A stretch of 64,000 bases of DNA from Hyaloraphidium curvatum (taxonomy: Eukaryota; Monoblepharomycota; Hyaloraphidiomycetes; Hyaloraphidiales; Hyaloraphidiaceae), in NCBI GenBank assembly GCA_025558095.1, contig JAIVFI010000026.1, forward strand, positions 372,001 through 436,000. Reading direction: 5' to 3'. Position numbers and translations under genes: made by a program. Each line of letters opens with the position of its first letter. Positions within the stretch are counted from its first letter, which is position 1. This document shows, in pieces, positions 1 to 8,945 of this stretch. The notes beneath the pieces were generated by a model. The model saw nothing but the letters and a program-made list of their open reading frames with translations. It was not told where the DNA came from and did not search any database.

Positions 1-402
1 CCTTGATGCTAAGAGCCCAGAGCCAGGTCTCCATGTTCCACTCGCGGCCTACTGCTTCCAATCTAGTCTGCAGCTTCTGGCGCCGCTCCGCATTTGCTGA
101 ACAGTGAAACAGAAAGTGTTGTTCGTCTCCAATGTGCTCAGGGTCATGCTTGCACGTTCTCTGCTGCACCTCAAGTCCTTGGTGCCTGCCTGTCTCCACC
201 TCCAGGTCGTGGGTAGAGCACAGCAACTTTTGGACATCCCTCCGGTGCTTCTCCACCTGGATCAGGGATGGTCCGATGTGGCCAAAGGTCATGTCACACA
301 TCCTCCAAAAGTGCAGTTTGTCGTTGTCCTTGAGCCTCTGGGCATTGATCTCCCTGAACTTGCCCTTCACAAGATTCTCCACAGTCTCCTTGGGCCATGA
401 GA
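1..402 (-). repeat. Host retroelement fragment, left copy
   Basis: This stretch runs off the left edge and recurs in the same orientation at 48043-48385, agreeing at roughly nine bases in ten by eye; the right copy lacks an internal piece of about 50 bases. Read on the minus strand it encodes broken protein with the pattern CKHDPEH.GDEQHFLFHC, a Cys/His arrangement of the kind found in C-terminal tails of some non-LTR retroelement proteins. No reverse transcriptase core is visible. I read it as a dispersed host repeat that marks cellular sequence outside the virus-like region. Confidence 0.6.
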
Positions 403-964
403 ATGTTGGAATGGATTGTTGCTACGATTCTGTATCAATAGGGAGTCTATTGGCGTGTGGGGATACTTGGGTACGACCGGAGGGGTCATCTAGGGACTTG
501 TCATCGCAAGGGAATGGACAACGGGTCAACGTGAAACTGTCCCTCTCCCCATCCCGTCCATCTGAGTTCAGACCCGGTTCAGACCACTGGGGCTACGTCT
601 TCCCCATGCCCCATAGCCACTCCAACATTTGGAGCATTCCGCGCGAAGAAGACGAATGTTGCGCGCATAGTAAAATTTGGTGCATAGTTTTTGGGATGAG
701 TCGCGCATAGTATTGGGATGATGTGCGCACAGTTTTTGCGTTGCGCTTTTTCACCTTCCAGATCGGTCCTCCTTACCTCTCTGTGGGAAAAGGCCAAGAT
801 TAACGCACTCAGACGCGACCAGAATGATCAAATCTAGCTAGGTAGGTGCCGCACTGGGTGTGTTGTTCATTGAAACGCAGTACGCGTCTCGCTGATCGGA
901 AGGCCTTCGACGACTTCGCGCAAGAGGTCAATTCCGTCCCCATTCACGGGATATCGGACAGTTG
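403..964. other. Stretch without a supported gene, left junction
   Basis: I see no convincing gene here. Short open frames exist on both strands but have no recognisable domain. The stretch contains the left motif array (661-740, listed separately) and probably the junction between host repeat and virus-like element. Confidence 0.5.
661..740. repeat. Left inverted-repeat motif array
   Basis: Four related units occur in order: GCGCATAGT (663), GTGCATAG followed by TTTTTGGGATGAG (680-700), GCGCATAGT (703) and GCGCACAGTTTTT (724). The same distinctive units in the same order appear in reverse complement at 46266-46390, which carries one or two extra units. Shared order as well as shared words argues for a true inverted repeat pair spanning about 45.7 kb. 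It may be the terminus of an integrated element or transposon. No target-site duplication could be assigned. Confidence 0.6.
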
Positions 965-1417
965 TTAGGCACGGTTGACACGTCTCGCAAGGAAAGCTGA
1001 GCCCATAGTTCCACTATGAAGCAAGTCATTCCCATCTCCCATCTCACACGAGCGAATCGGCAAACAAACCTTCTTGCATCGAACGCATTTCCAATCAGAG
1101 CCTTTGCCTTCGGTGGTGCTTTCGAGGTGCTCTCTCATGTCCGAACAGAAGTCCATGTCGCCAAACGCTTCGGCCGCGCCCGTCGGGCGATTGTCACTTT
1201 CGAGCCTGTTCCACTCCCCAACCGCCGTGGTGAACTGCATCATCCGAAACGTGTTGACGGTGTGTGCTGACAATTTGACGCCCTTCCACTTCGCAAGCTG
1301 CTCTTCCAAGAAGTCGCCCATGTACCCGCTCCTTGGTTTGACAAGTCTATCACCACACTTCGCGCTGGTTGCCGAGTAGTGGTCCGCCTTTCCACACCGA
1401 TGACATTTCGCGTCCAT
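965..1417 (-). CDS. Small zinc-knuckle-like protein, unknown
   Basis: A 150-residue product beginning MDAKCHRCGKADHY. Two cysteine clusters are visible: an N-terminal CHRC...H...C resembling a CCHC knuckle (residues 5-21) and a later CVRC...C....C group. The start is the ATG directly before the knuckle; the open frame extends upstream without a good reason to use it. The knuckle would suit nucleic-acid binding. It lies inside the left motif array, so it may be the first gene of the element, but a retroelement origin cannot be excluded. Function not recognised. Confidence 0.45.
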   Translation of the reverse strand: MDAKCHRCGKADHYSATSAKCGDRLVKPRSGYMGDFLEEQLAKWKGVKLSAHTVNTFRMMQFTTAVGEWNRLESDNRPTGAAEAFGDMDFCSDMREHLESTTEGKGSDWKCVRCKKVCLPIRSCEMGDGNDLLHSGTMGSAFLARRVNRA

Positions 1418-1568
1418 GGCTACCCGCGTTTCGGGCGAATTGGATGTGGAACTTGCCAACTCTGAGATGGCAGTCGGGCACATTCTGCTCAAAACCGCTG
1501 GCAGTGGCCTGCGTCACCCTTCCATACAACAAGAAACCGCCCAACTTCGTTGAACCTCTGCATTCGCA

Positions 1569-2087
1569 TCACGAAACAGAGATCTCCGCTAGACTAATCT
1601 TGCGAATCGGCGCCACCTGCGGCTGCAATTGCCAATGCCGCTCACCGCCGCTCTCCCGCGGCCGCCGACGCCTCTGCCGCCTGCTGCCGCCTTGCGCCAG
1701 TGCGCCCGGGCGCTGACCGACGCATCTGAAGTTGCCGATGTCTCCGGGCCCAGATCGACGCCTCTGCATCGAATGCAAGCGCTCCTCTGCGATCCGGACA
1801 CTGCCGGACGTCACCGCCAGACCTTGGTGCACTCCAATGAGGTAAATGAAAAACGGATGGAGGGGAAGTAATGGAGCAACAAGCACCAAGATGAAGGATA
1901 TCCCGAGCAGGGACCATCCAATGAAGGTGTTTGGCCCCAGGTGCCCGTGTTTGCTTGTATCGCTGAAAGGCAACGCAAAGAAGAACATCAGGAACACCAT
2001 GGGTGCTGCGACAATGAAGCTCACGATTGCTAGTACGACGTACACCGGGATGTTGACCCGCGTCGGGGGCACAACTGTGGCCGACAT
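1569..2087 (-). CDS. Two-helix membrane protein, unknown
   Basis: A 172-residue product starting MSATVVPPTRVN. Two long hydrophobic stretches (about residues 13-40 and 58-85) are separated by a short polar loop and followed by a basic, arginine-rich tail, predicting an integral membrane protein with two helices. The ATG at 2087 places the first helix near the N terminus. No family recognised. It is the downstream neighbour of an F-box gene on the same strand, 48 bases away. A viral envelope or host-membrane protein is possible, but this is inference from hydrophobicity only. Confidence 0.5.
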   Translation of the reverse strand: MSATVVPPTRVNIPVYVVLAIVSFIVAAPMVFLMFFFALPFSDTSKHGHLGPNTFIGWSLLGISFILVLVAPLLPLHPFFIYLIGVHQGLAVTSGSVRIAEERLHSMQRRRSGPGDIGNFRCVGQRPGALAQGGSRRQRRRRPRESGGERHWQLQPQVAPIRKISLAEISVS

Positions 2088-2135
2088 TGATGAATCCCTC
2101 GTCTGCAAAAGCACTCCTCCTACCGTCTGCCCTTC

Positions 2136-3419
2136 TCACTCGGCACCCCGCCAGCGACGTCCGTGCCAGAGCACACCGGGTCTGGAACTCCCCCTCCCCG
2201 TCAGCTCAAACAACAGGGCGTTGATCTCCCCGAGCAGAAAGTAAGACCGCCACTGCAATCGGGCCGGTGCATCACGTGGTTCATTCCAGTCATCGTAGAT
2301 TGCGTGGAAATCAATCTCATCCTGGAAGGAGTCGGCCAACTGCCGTAGCCCTTCGATGAAAGCAAAGTCCGAATCTCGCCACCGCAGTGCCGAAACCAAG
2401 CCTTGCACCATTGCTGGATGCATCCACGGCCGCAAGGCCTGGTCCAGCCTCTCTGGTACCAGCAAGCGCAGATTGACCCCCGTGTCCATGAGTTCAACCC
2501 AATCCACGGCGTCAAAGTCTTGAAAGTGCGACTTTTCGGCCGCAATACGCTCGGCAGCTGCGGCGAGACACTCCAGTGCAGAGGCGTTCCGCCACGGATT
2601 AAGGCCCGCTGCCAGCTCCAACCAGCGTCCACCGGCCTCCAGTGCCTTGCGCACGCGCCGTGCGACACGCCGTGAACCGGCGATCTCGGCAGCGTAGAAC
2701 TGACAAAGCGTGAGCGCTTGTCGATAGCTCGCCTGCGAGAGATCGAAACACTGAATCGACGGTGGTGCGCACAGCTCAAGAACGCTCAATAGCGAAATAT
2801 CCTCTTCGTCGCCGTTGTCCTCCCAGAGACGCAGAGACCGATGGTTGAACGGGCGTCCGACAAGGCGATATGAAGACAGGAAGTCCAATGACAGGTCAGC
2901 CCCGCTCCTCTGCGCCTCAGACGCTGCTTCGAAGAGCTGCGGATCACCAATACCGTAGATGCGGAGGATGTCATTTGTTGCGACGCACTTGACGTTGCCG
3001 CCAATGACGTCCGTGATGAGATGTCCCCAATTGTTGCACCGAAACCGAGTGTCAGAGCTCATCGCATCACTTCTCATCCCGGCACTGGCAATGTCGAGAA
3101 GACAGTTGTCCGCCATGTGTCGGCGAACGTCGTCAGATGAGCAGATGAGAACGGCCATTTCGCGGTTCTCCGGATCCCGGATCCATGACGCGTCGTCCAA
3201 TGAATGAAACAGCAGCGGGGTCTCCGTCATGAGCCAGTACAGCCTTTCGGCGGCGACCCGGGGGCCGTATCGCGCGATAAAGGCCGCCGCGCGGGTGTGC
3301 GAGTCAAACGCTGCGCGGGTCGCTCGACACGTGACGGACAGCCGATACGCCGCTCCCGCCGGGAGATAGGCGGCGATGCGGATCAAAAGCTCAACGGGAA
3401 ATCGTGGAAGGGCGGCCAT
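2136..3419 (-). CDS. F-box protein (viral type)
   Basis: A 427-residue protein. Residues 4-40 (LPRFPVELLIRIAAYLPAG... followed by SVTCRATRAAF) fit an F-box, the roughly 40-residue motif that binds Skp1 in SCF ubiquitin ligases. The rest is helical with no recognised substrate-binding repeat. I chose the ATG at 3419 because it starts immediately before the motif; the frame is open 23 codons further. F-box proteins are commonly expanded in large DNA viruses of protists, where they are thought to redirect host ubiquitination. At least three more F-box or F-box-like genes lie between 22 and 41 kb, in keeping with such an expansion. The substrate is unknown. Confidence 0.65.
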   Translation of the reverse strand: MAALPRFPVELLIRIAAYLPAGAAYRLSVTCRATRAAFDSHTRAAAFIARYGPRVAAERLYWLMTETPLLFHSLDDASWIRDPENREMAVLICSSDDVRRHMADNCLLDIASAGMRSDAMSSDTRFRCNNWGHLITDVIGGNVKCVATNDILRIYGIGDPQLFEAASEAQRSGADLSLDFLSSYRLVGRPFNHRSLRLWEDNGDEEDISLLSVLELCAPPSIQCFDLSQASYRQALTLCQFYAAEIAGSRRVARRVRKALEAGGRWLELAAGLNPWRNASALECLAAAAERIAAEKSHFQDFDAVDWVELMDTGVNLRLLVPERLDQALRPWMHPAMVQGLVSALRWRDSDFAFIEGLRQLADSFQDEIDFHAIYDDWNEPRDAPARLQWRSYFLLGEINALLFELTGRGSSRPGVLWHGRRWRGAE

Positions 3420-3765
3420 GAGTCGACGGGGCAGGGTTAGTTCAGAATTGCAAGTGGTGTTGGGGCCACAGCTCACAGTTTGCGGCAACTCAACTCGCCC
3501 TCAGCACTCGCACCGGAAGAAATAGATTCCAGATAAGCCTCTTGCCATATGACCACGGGGACGTCTTCCCCTGTCAGCTGTGATACGGCAGAGCTGCGTG
3601 TACCGTATCACCAGGAGATCACGGAACAATCGCACTAAGGTACCATAATGATTACGGAGGCGTCATTTTTCTGGCCGGCCGAACGCTTTAATCCATTTTA
3701 TTGCTTCCCGTGGAGCGCATTTTTGTGAGTTCTTTATTCTCATTGCTCGCCTCATCGTGTCCAGG
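3420..3765. promoter_or_regulatory. Divergent intergenic region, F-box gene / recombinase
   Basis: About 350 bases separate the divergently oriented F-box and recombinase genes. The half nearest the recombinase is clearly more AT-rich than its surroundings (around 3640-3750, with runs such as TCATTTTTCT and CCATTTTATTGC), as expected for promoters in a GC-rich genome. No classical TATA box or conserved motif was identified. Confidence 0.4.
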
Positions 3766-5247
3766 ATGACGGAAGCGATTCGTGGAGCAGACATCGATGT
3801 GGACGAGGTCCAGGAGTTTCCGATTAGGCTGGTAAAGCGCCCGTCGCAGCGTGACCGCAAGAACCAGAAGAGCATTCGCTCGAAAGCGAGAGCTTGGGAA
3901 AGGGTCGATGAATTGATTGCAGCCGGAAAGAAGCGCTTTCCCGGTTTTGCGTCCCTGGACGGGCGCTTCCTGGAGTGGTTGAAAGCAAATCCGAAGGCGA
4001 ACGGTTCTGTCCACAGTCCCGTAACGCTTCTGCAGTATCACACCGTATCCGGAATCATTGGTCGTTTGATCGTAGGAAAGAAGCGCGGCATCGCTTACGC
4101 AGAGACCTTCCTTCAACTCCCAGTGGACGATCCTTCCGTGCAAAACTTCCGGGTTTGGTTGAACTACTACACACCCGAACGCATCTGGAGGCTTGTCCAG
4201 AAACACACATCCAATTTCGCTTCCCAGAGCGCATTCGCAGTGGCTCTCCTGAAGATGTTTACCTTTCATCGTGGATCCTCCGACCACGCAGACGTGATGT
4301 TCTTCACTGACAAAATCAAGGAGCTAGGGAAGATGACAGCTGTTGCAAAGCGATTGCAGCTGCCGCAGTTGGGCGCGGGGGACCTTCAAGTCGAATTTCG
4401 CACAATTCGAGACAAGGTACGGAGCTACGCGGAAAACATCCTCACGCGTTTTGAAGCAGCACCACCTGACGTGATTCAGAGAGGACTATCCGAAATACAG
4501 GCAGCTGCCATCACATCGCTTTACGTCCTGCACCCGCCTTCGCGTGCAGACTACGCATACCTTCGATTCACTCCCTCGAAAACCCACAACTACTTTGATG
4601 GTGGGGAGAACAGTCTTGTGTTTGTTAATTTCAAAACGGCCGCTACGTACGGTGTTGTTCGCGTCAAGATTGAGAATCCGATCGTGAGTCGACTTTTGCA
4701 CTTGCTCGCTGACAAGATCCGATCGCAGAATGGGGATCGCTACGTGTTCATGTCGCGACCCGGTAAGGCTTTTTCGACTGAGGCCGGGTTTGGACAACAC
4801 GTCGGCTACTGTTTCCGGCGTGTAACCGGCACGGCGCTTCGTCCTACCGCACTCCGGCGTCTCTATTTGAGCGATCACGCGAACGGCACCGTTGATCAGA
4901 ACGGGGAACACCGAGTGCCTTCCATGGAGGAAAACACGTCGCTTGCACGCAACATGATGCACAGCGTGGGCATGCAGGCATCCTACCGTCGGATGCCAAC
5001 GCTAGATCACATTCGGTCTACGATTCCTACCAACGACCCTGCGGTGCCCCGTGACGTTGCTTCGGCTGCAATCGAAGCTGTTGGTCGGATGCAGGCCGTG
5101 CAAGCTGACGGGTCAAGGGAGCAGCGCCTGGCGTGGGAAAAGGCCAAGCGCGACCTGGTGCGAAAAGCGGTGGAGATCGACGAGGCGCGTGAAGCAGCCG
5201 CTAAACGGCATCGTGAGAGACTCCACCAGAGGCGGTTGTCACAGTAG
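3766..5247 (+). CDS. Tyrosine recombinase / integrase
   Basis: A 493-residue protein whose C-terminal half has the layout of tyrosine recombinases from cryptons, virophages and polinton-like viruses. The box I arginine sits in PPSRADYAYL (about residue 260), box II in LRPTALRRLYLS (about 357-368), and the C-terminal catalytic segment is MMHSVGMQASYRR with the candidate nucleophile Tyr near residue 407. The N-terminal half is basic and probably the arm and core-binding region. The enzyme would cut and rejoin DNA through a 3'-phosphotyrosine link, integrating or excising the element. The ATG at 3766 is preferred over a GTG nine bases upstream. The last codons overlap the convergent gene 5239-5721 by 9 bases. 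All key residues appear present, so it may be active. Confidence 0.8.
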   Translation: MTEAIRGADIDVDEVQEFPIRLVKRPSQRDRKNQKSIRSKARAWERVDELIAAGKKRFPGFASLDGRFLEWLKANPKANGSVHSPVTLLQYHTVSGIIGRLIVGKKRGIAYAETFLQLPVDDPSVQNFRVWLNYYTPERIWRLVQKHTSNFASQSAFAVALLKMFTFHRGSSDHADVMFFTDKIKELGKMTAVAKRLQLPQLGAGDLQVEFRTIRDKVRSYAENILTRFEAAPPDVIQRGLSEIQAAAITSLYVLHPPSRADYAYLRFTPSKTHNYFDGGENSLVFVNFKTAATYGVVRVKIENPIVSRLLHLLADKIRSQNGDRYVFMSRPGKAFSTEAGFGQHVGYCFRRVTGTALRPTALRRLYLSDHANGTVDQNGEHRVPSMEENTSLARNMMHSVGMQASYRRMPTLDHIRSTIPTNDPAVPRDVASAAIEAVGRMQAVQADGSREQRLAWEKAKRDLVRKAVEIDEAREAAAKRHRERLHQRRLSQ

Positions 5248-5721
5248 TCGCTCCGCCGAATAGATCTCCGTGAGTTCAGGATCTTCCATCATGTCGCGGG
5301 CAACCAGTCTTAGCACGGTGAGAAGCCCGCGCCGCCAACTCAGTGTCCATTTGTTGGCTGGCGACGTGAGAATGTGCAAGACGGTTTCGTGATCCTTGAT
5401 CCAATCAAATGTGCGAGGAATCTCCGTCCACTGCAATGTGGAAGCCACCCGCATCAGTCGCTTCCACGTCTTGCGGTCGGCAAGGTCCCCAGTGACGTCG
5501 CGCGACGCACGGTGGAGCCGACAGAGCAGCATCAACCTCCGACGGTAAGTCAGTTCCGTTGAGTTCGACCAGACAAACTCTTTCGCTCCCGCCGCGGCAA
5601 GCAAAGTGATCGGATGGCTTGCAATCGCCGCCTTGTCATCAGCCGTTTGTGCGGGACGGCCGAATCGTGTCGCTTGCGGTTCGACGGCTGCCATGGATTG
5701 TGCTGCGATCTTGACGTCCAT
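5239..5721 (-). CDS. Small helical protein, tandem family copy 1
   Basis: A 160-residue member of a four-copy family (with 5762-6220, 6193-6630 and 6678-7160). The shared pattern is an early Trp, a Tyr/Arg-rich helix ending in a short-chain LR or SR, then LP or IP followed by F.WI+D..V...I, a W+..L.VLRL segment and DP.L...Y near the end. Here these read IPRTFDWIKDHETVLHIL and WRRGLLTVLRLVARDMMEDPELTEIY. The longest open frame starts at 5763, but that ATG overlaps the start of the divergent sister gene; 5721 or 5694 fits the family better. No known domain recognised. All-helical, soluble, function unknown. Confidence 0.6.
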   Translation of the reverse strand: MDVKIAAQSMAAVEPQATRFGRPAQTADDKAAIASHPITLLAAAGAKEFVWSNSTELTYRRRLMLLCRLHRASRDVTGDLADRKTWKRLMRVASTLQWTEIPRTFDWIKDHETVLHILTSPANKWTLSWRRGLLTVLRLVARDMMEDPELTEIYSAERLL

Positions 5722-5761
5722 CGGAGGATGTATTTCTGGCCCCGTAGACGGCATCGGGGCC

Positions 5762-6220
5762 ATGGGTTACACCAAAGACGATGCGCTATCGCGTGCCATC
5801 GCTAAGGCAGCAGAACAGGCCGGTTGGAGCCCTTCGTCGACCGATCTCAATCGAAAGGCCATTCTCCGTGTTGCAGCGCTCTACACCGCAACTCGCACCC
5901 TGAGACAGGAAGGCAAGCGGGACCCAGATTGGATTCTCATCGATCGCAAGGCCCGCCGGCTACGCGGCCCGTTCTCGACGTCGGTGCTCAGAAAACCTCG
6001 CTTCTTCAAATGGCTGTCGAAGCGAGCACCGTGGACCGCTCCACGTATCAGAAACGTAAGATGGGCGTTGATGGCAGCCGCCTACGCCGCCTTTGGCGTG
6101 GGTGCAGACGAGGTGTTTTCCCGGCGGGTGGCGGCGATCCGAAGGATTGAAAAGGTGGTCTTGACGAGTGGGAGGCGCGGGTTGACGATGGTTCAACAGG
6201 GGGAAGAAGAGGAGGTCTGA
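5762..6220 (+). CDS. Small helical protein, tandem family copy 2
   Basis: A 152-residue product starting MGYTKDDALSRAIAKAAEQAGW. It shares the N-terminal family signature (a Trp followed by S..T...., R...LRVAALYTATRTLRQ) and the middle F.W motif (KPRFFKWLSKRAPWTAPRIRNVRWALM), but its central LP..ELP segment has diverged more than in the other three. It is the only copy on the plus strand. It is divergent from copy 1 and convergent with copy 3, overlapping the latter by 28 bases. The C terminus is acidic (EEEEV). Function unknown. Confidence 0.6.
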   Translation: MGYTKDDALSRAIAKAAEQAGWSPSSTDLNRKAILRVAALYTATRTLRQEGKRDPDWILIDRKARRLRGPFSTSVLRKPRFFKWLSKRAPWTAPRIRNVRWALMAAAYAAFGVGADEVFSRRVAAIRRIEKVVLTSGRRGLTMVQQGEEEEV

Positions 6221-6630
6221 GGCGTTGACTGGCGCCTTTGGCGGTACGCTGATTCGTTGTACTGCAGGGCCAGATGCGGATCGTCCAAAAAGACATCAGA
6301 AATGAGGCGAAGAACCTGGAAGAGGTTGGCTCTCCACCGGATTCTGTGCGGATCGTCGTCAGCACTCAGAATGTGGTCCAGAACATGCACGTCACGGATC
6401 CATCGGAAGCTGGCCGGGAGCTCATTCGCGGGGATCATGCGGGCAAGGGCGTCGATGTCGTCAAACATCGGAGTTGATGCGTTGCGTTGTCGGAGTGCCT
6501 GGAAGGCCGCGTACAGCTTGGCGAGACGGAGGATATGGTTCTTTGTGTTGCGGTGCGTGGCCGCACTCCAGCGCAGCTCACGGGCTGCACGATCAAGCGC
6601 AGTGTTGTAGAAGTGCGTCGCCGCAGTCAT
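6193..6630 (-). CDS. Small helical protein, tandem family copy 3
   Basis: A 145-residue product with the full family pattern: WSAATHRNTKNHILRLAKLY, ALRQ, then IPANELPASFRWIRDVHVL, IRWRANLFQVLRLISDVFL and DDPHLALQYNES. It ends in a Ser/Thr-rich tail. The pattern LP.SF.W+RD..V is nearly the same as in copy 4, so copies 3 and 4 are probably the most recent duplicates. Convergent overlap with copy 2 by 28 bases. Not recognised as a known domain. Confidence 0.62.
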   Translation of the reverse strand: MTAATHFYNTALDRAARELRWSAATHRNTKNHILRLAKLYAAFQALRQRNASTPMFDDIDALARMIPANELPASFRWIRDVHVLDHILSADDDPHRIRWRANLFQVLRLISDVFLDDPHLALQYNESAYRQRRQSTPQTSSSSPC

Positions 6631-6677
6631 CGATGAGGGTTGAACGGCAAAAACGTCTTCCTACATCTGCCGATTCG

Positions 6678-7160
6678 TCAACCGAGGGCGTCCGGTTGGT
6701 CTGCGTAGTCACCAATTGCAATCTGCGAAGTCTTTGCCGGAAGTGCCTGCTCTTGCTTGAGGTTCCGGGCGCTGTACTTGGATGCGAGGATCCGGTCGCC
6801 GAGGAAGAGTTCCGCAGCCATCTTCAGGGCAGAGATCGACCCGCGTTTGTACGACGGCGATCCCCCAAGCCGAGCCACGATGCCTTGAACGACTCTCCGA
6901 TCCCTCAGCCACGCAAAACTCTTTGGCAATTCGCTTCTGGGCAGCCTTCGTGAGATGTCGTCAATCAACTCCCACGATTCGTCGTCAAGTTTGTCGGGTT
7001 CAACACTGTCCAAGCGATTCCGCAGCTTGCGAAGAGCGCAGAACAGGGCTGCGATTCTCCTCAGCCTGTGCGAATAGGAGTCGGCCGACGCTTTGGTCCA
7101 TTGCGCCGCTTTGGCGGCTTTGCCAATGCTCTTGGCGATGAGATCCGGTTCCTTCGGCAT
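6678..7160 (-). CDS. Small helical protein, tandem family copy 4
   Basis: A 160-residue product starting MPKEPDLIAKSIGKAAKAAQW. Family signatures are RLRRIAALFCALRKLRN, LPRSELPKSFAWLRDRRVV, YKRGSISALKMAAELFLGD and ILASKYSARNL. It is the cleanest reference copy for defining the family because start, motifs and end all agree. It shares its strand with the GIY-YIG-like gene upstream (39 bases apart), so the two may be co-transcribed. Function unknown. Confidence 0.62.
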   Translation of the reverse strand: MPKEPDLIAKSIGKAAKAAQWTKASADSYSHRLRRIAALFCALRKLRNRLDSVEPDKLDDESWELIDDISRRLPRSELPKSFAWLRDRRVVQGIVARLGGSPSYKRGSISALKMAAELFLGDRILASKYSARNLKQEQALPAKTSQIAIGDYADQPDALG

Positions 7161-7199
7161 TTTGGCTTGGCCCCGGTGACAGCGAACGTGCGAAAAAGA

Positions 7200-7931
7200 T
7201 CAACCCCACCAAAACTTCCAGAGGCATCCTCGCTTGCGGCGGACGACATGCATTGACTCGTCGGTCGGTTCCGAATCCAGCGCCTCTAGCCGTTGTAGCT
7301 GCCGATCGATGTCTGCAAGCATTCGCGTCGTCTCCCTGTCCAAATCCTCGGCCAGTCGCATCTTGCGTCTTGCCGCATCCTCCAGCACGCGTGCGCGTTC
7401 TATGCGGAGCTCTTCGACTTCGGCGGCGGGGTTTGCGAACTCCGATGGGGGCTCAATGTTGAAGCACGATCGGAACGACGCCAGCACCGCCTCGTCGATT
7501 GGAGTCGGGGAGATCAAGCGGGTTGCCGTTCTGCGATTGTCGTCGACCACGCGTCGGTAGATGCAGATGGGCTGGAATTCGCGGAACAGTGCTGCCATGC
7601 GTCTGGCGAGATCTTCCGTGTCGTTGGGTGCTGCGCCGAGGAACTGTGCCAGCTTGGTCCGTTTCACCCCCTCCCGCGGGTACGGCGCGGCGGAAGACAG
7701 CAGCCCATGGAGCTTTGCCCAGCCCAACAAGACTCTCTCTGCCTCCAGAGCCTGTGCGCGATCGACAAAGGCTGCTCTGACAATGTGCTTCATCTGACGT
7801 TGAGCGTAATCCCGGGTCGGATCGGTGGAATACCCCACCTTGGCGAGGTTTGGGTTCGTTGCGTGCACTGCCAAATACACGTAGCAGAGGCTGTCGATCC
7901 GGAAACAGGCGCCCGCGGGGATGTCGGACAT
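7200..7931 (-). CDS. GIY-YIG / T5orf172-like protein with coiled coil
   Basis: A 243-residue protein. Residues about 16-90 (CYVYLAV......AKVGYSTDPTRDYAQRQ, then a helix with AQALEAERVLLGWAK) match the fold signature of GIY-YIG nucleases of the T5orf172/Bro-N-associated kind: a short strand with VY, then KVGxSxDPxxR, then a Glu-bearing helix. The second GIY-YIG tripeptide is degenerate (KVGYS). Residues about 165-225 are a charged coiled coil and the C terminus is basic and aromatic. It may nick or bind DNA during replication or integration. It is divergently transcribed from the packaging ATPase 120 bases away. The assignment rests on motif spacing only. Confidence 0.5.
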   Translation of the reverse strand: MSDIPAGACFRIDSLCYVYLAVHATNPNLAKVGYSTDPTRDYAQRQMKHIVRAAFVDRAQALEAERVLLGWAKLHGLLSSAAPYPREGVKRTKLAQFLGAAPNDTEDLARRMAALFREFQPICIYRRVVDDNRRTATRLISPTPIDEAVLASFRSCFNIEPPSEFANPAAEVEELRIERARVLEDAARRKMRLAEDLDRETTRMLADIDRQLQRLEALDSEPTDESMHVVRRKRGCLWKFWWG

Positions 7932-8051
7932 GATTCGGCCGTTTTTCGCTGTTTGGGCTTAAGGTGCTCAGGTGGCTTCCCGGGTCCTCGAAACGTCTTC
8001 CCGCCGCTGCCAAAAAACTCCGGAAAAGGGGAGACCCAGTAGAACGACGGC

Positions 8052-8834
8052 ATGCTGCAGCTTCCGGAGCTTGACACGGCAGGGATCGCGGCGATTGCCA
8101 AAGAGATCCCGTACGGCGTGTGGTTCATCTGCGGCAAACGCGGATCGGGCAAATCGGTCCTCGCCAAGTGGATCATGAGCGCAGTTGCCGAGCGCTTCGG
8201 GCTCTTTGTTGCCGTTTCGTCCACGGAGGGGTTCAATCGCCACTATTCGAGCTTTCTGCCCAAGGCCTTCTGCCATCACGCATACAGCCCCGAAGCGCTT
8301 GCACGGATCGTCGATGCCCAGAGCCGCCGCGTGAAAGAGTTGGGCGTCTCCAAGGAAACCAGCCTTCTTCTAGTGCTTGACGACGTGTTGCATGACGGTC
8401 AAGAGCTCTTCAAAGACAAGAATCTGAAGCACATCTTCATGAACGGCCGACACATTGGAATCTGTCTTCTCCTGCTTGTGCAATACATTGTCGCCGTGCC
8501 GTTGGCTCTCCGCAGCAACGTCGACATCACAATCAGCTTCGCAGACGACACATACGACGTAAGACAGCGTCTTTGGAAACTGGCCGGTGGAAGTCTGAAG
8601 TACCCTCAATTCTGCGAGTTCTTCAACCGCGCTACGGAAGGTAGAAGGGCGCTCGTCATTGTCGCGCGTGCAACAAAACAGGGAAAGATGTTTTGGGTGC
8701 TTGCCAAAGACGCCCCAAGTCTGCGCCTTGGCAGTGACTTGATGTGGTCCTTTCAGCGCCGCTGGGGCATTGACCGTCTGCCCAGGGCGGAGCAGGCTCT
8801 GTACCGCTCCAGATTCGTCGCAGTGAGCAAGTAG
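8052..8834 (+). CDS. A32/FtsK-HerA-type genome-packaging ATPase
   Basis: A 260-residue P-loop ATPase, the usual size of virophage and polinton-like packaging ATPases. Walker A is GKRGSGKS (residues 28-35), Walker B is LLLVLDDV with the acidic pair at 110-111, and NGRHIGICLLLLVQY (130-144) carries the sensor glutamine typical of this family. It would pump the viral genome into preformed capsids, so its presence shows that the element descends from a virus that makes particles. The start is the ATG before LQLPELD, the only one upstream of the P-loop. All catalytic residues look intact. It is followed by two same-strand genes with short gaps. Confidence 0.85.
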   Translation: MLQLPELDTAGIAAIAKEIPYGVWFICGKRGSGKSVLAKWIMSAVAERFGLFVAVSSTEGFNRHYSSFLPKAFCHHAYSPEALARIVDAQSRRVKELGVSKETSLLLVLDDVLHDGQELFKDKNLKHIFMNGRHIGICLLLLVQYIVAVPLALRSNVDITISFADDTYDVRQRLWKLAGGSLKYPQFCEFFNRATEGRRALVIVARATKQGKMFWVLAKDAPSLRLGSDLMWSFQRRWGIDRLPRAEQALYRSRFVAVSK

Positions 8835-8945
8835 AGGATCCACGTCGCCGGTTCACCATCCTGCTCATTCGGTCCGTCCACGCTCCGCAGGCACCGATGA
8901 CGGGCGCTTCATTCGGCCTTGCCTTTTTTCCACGGCGGTCGCAGC

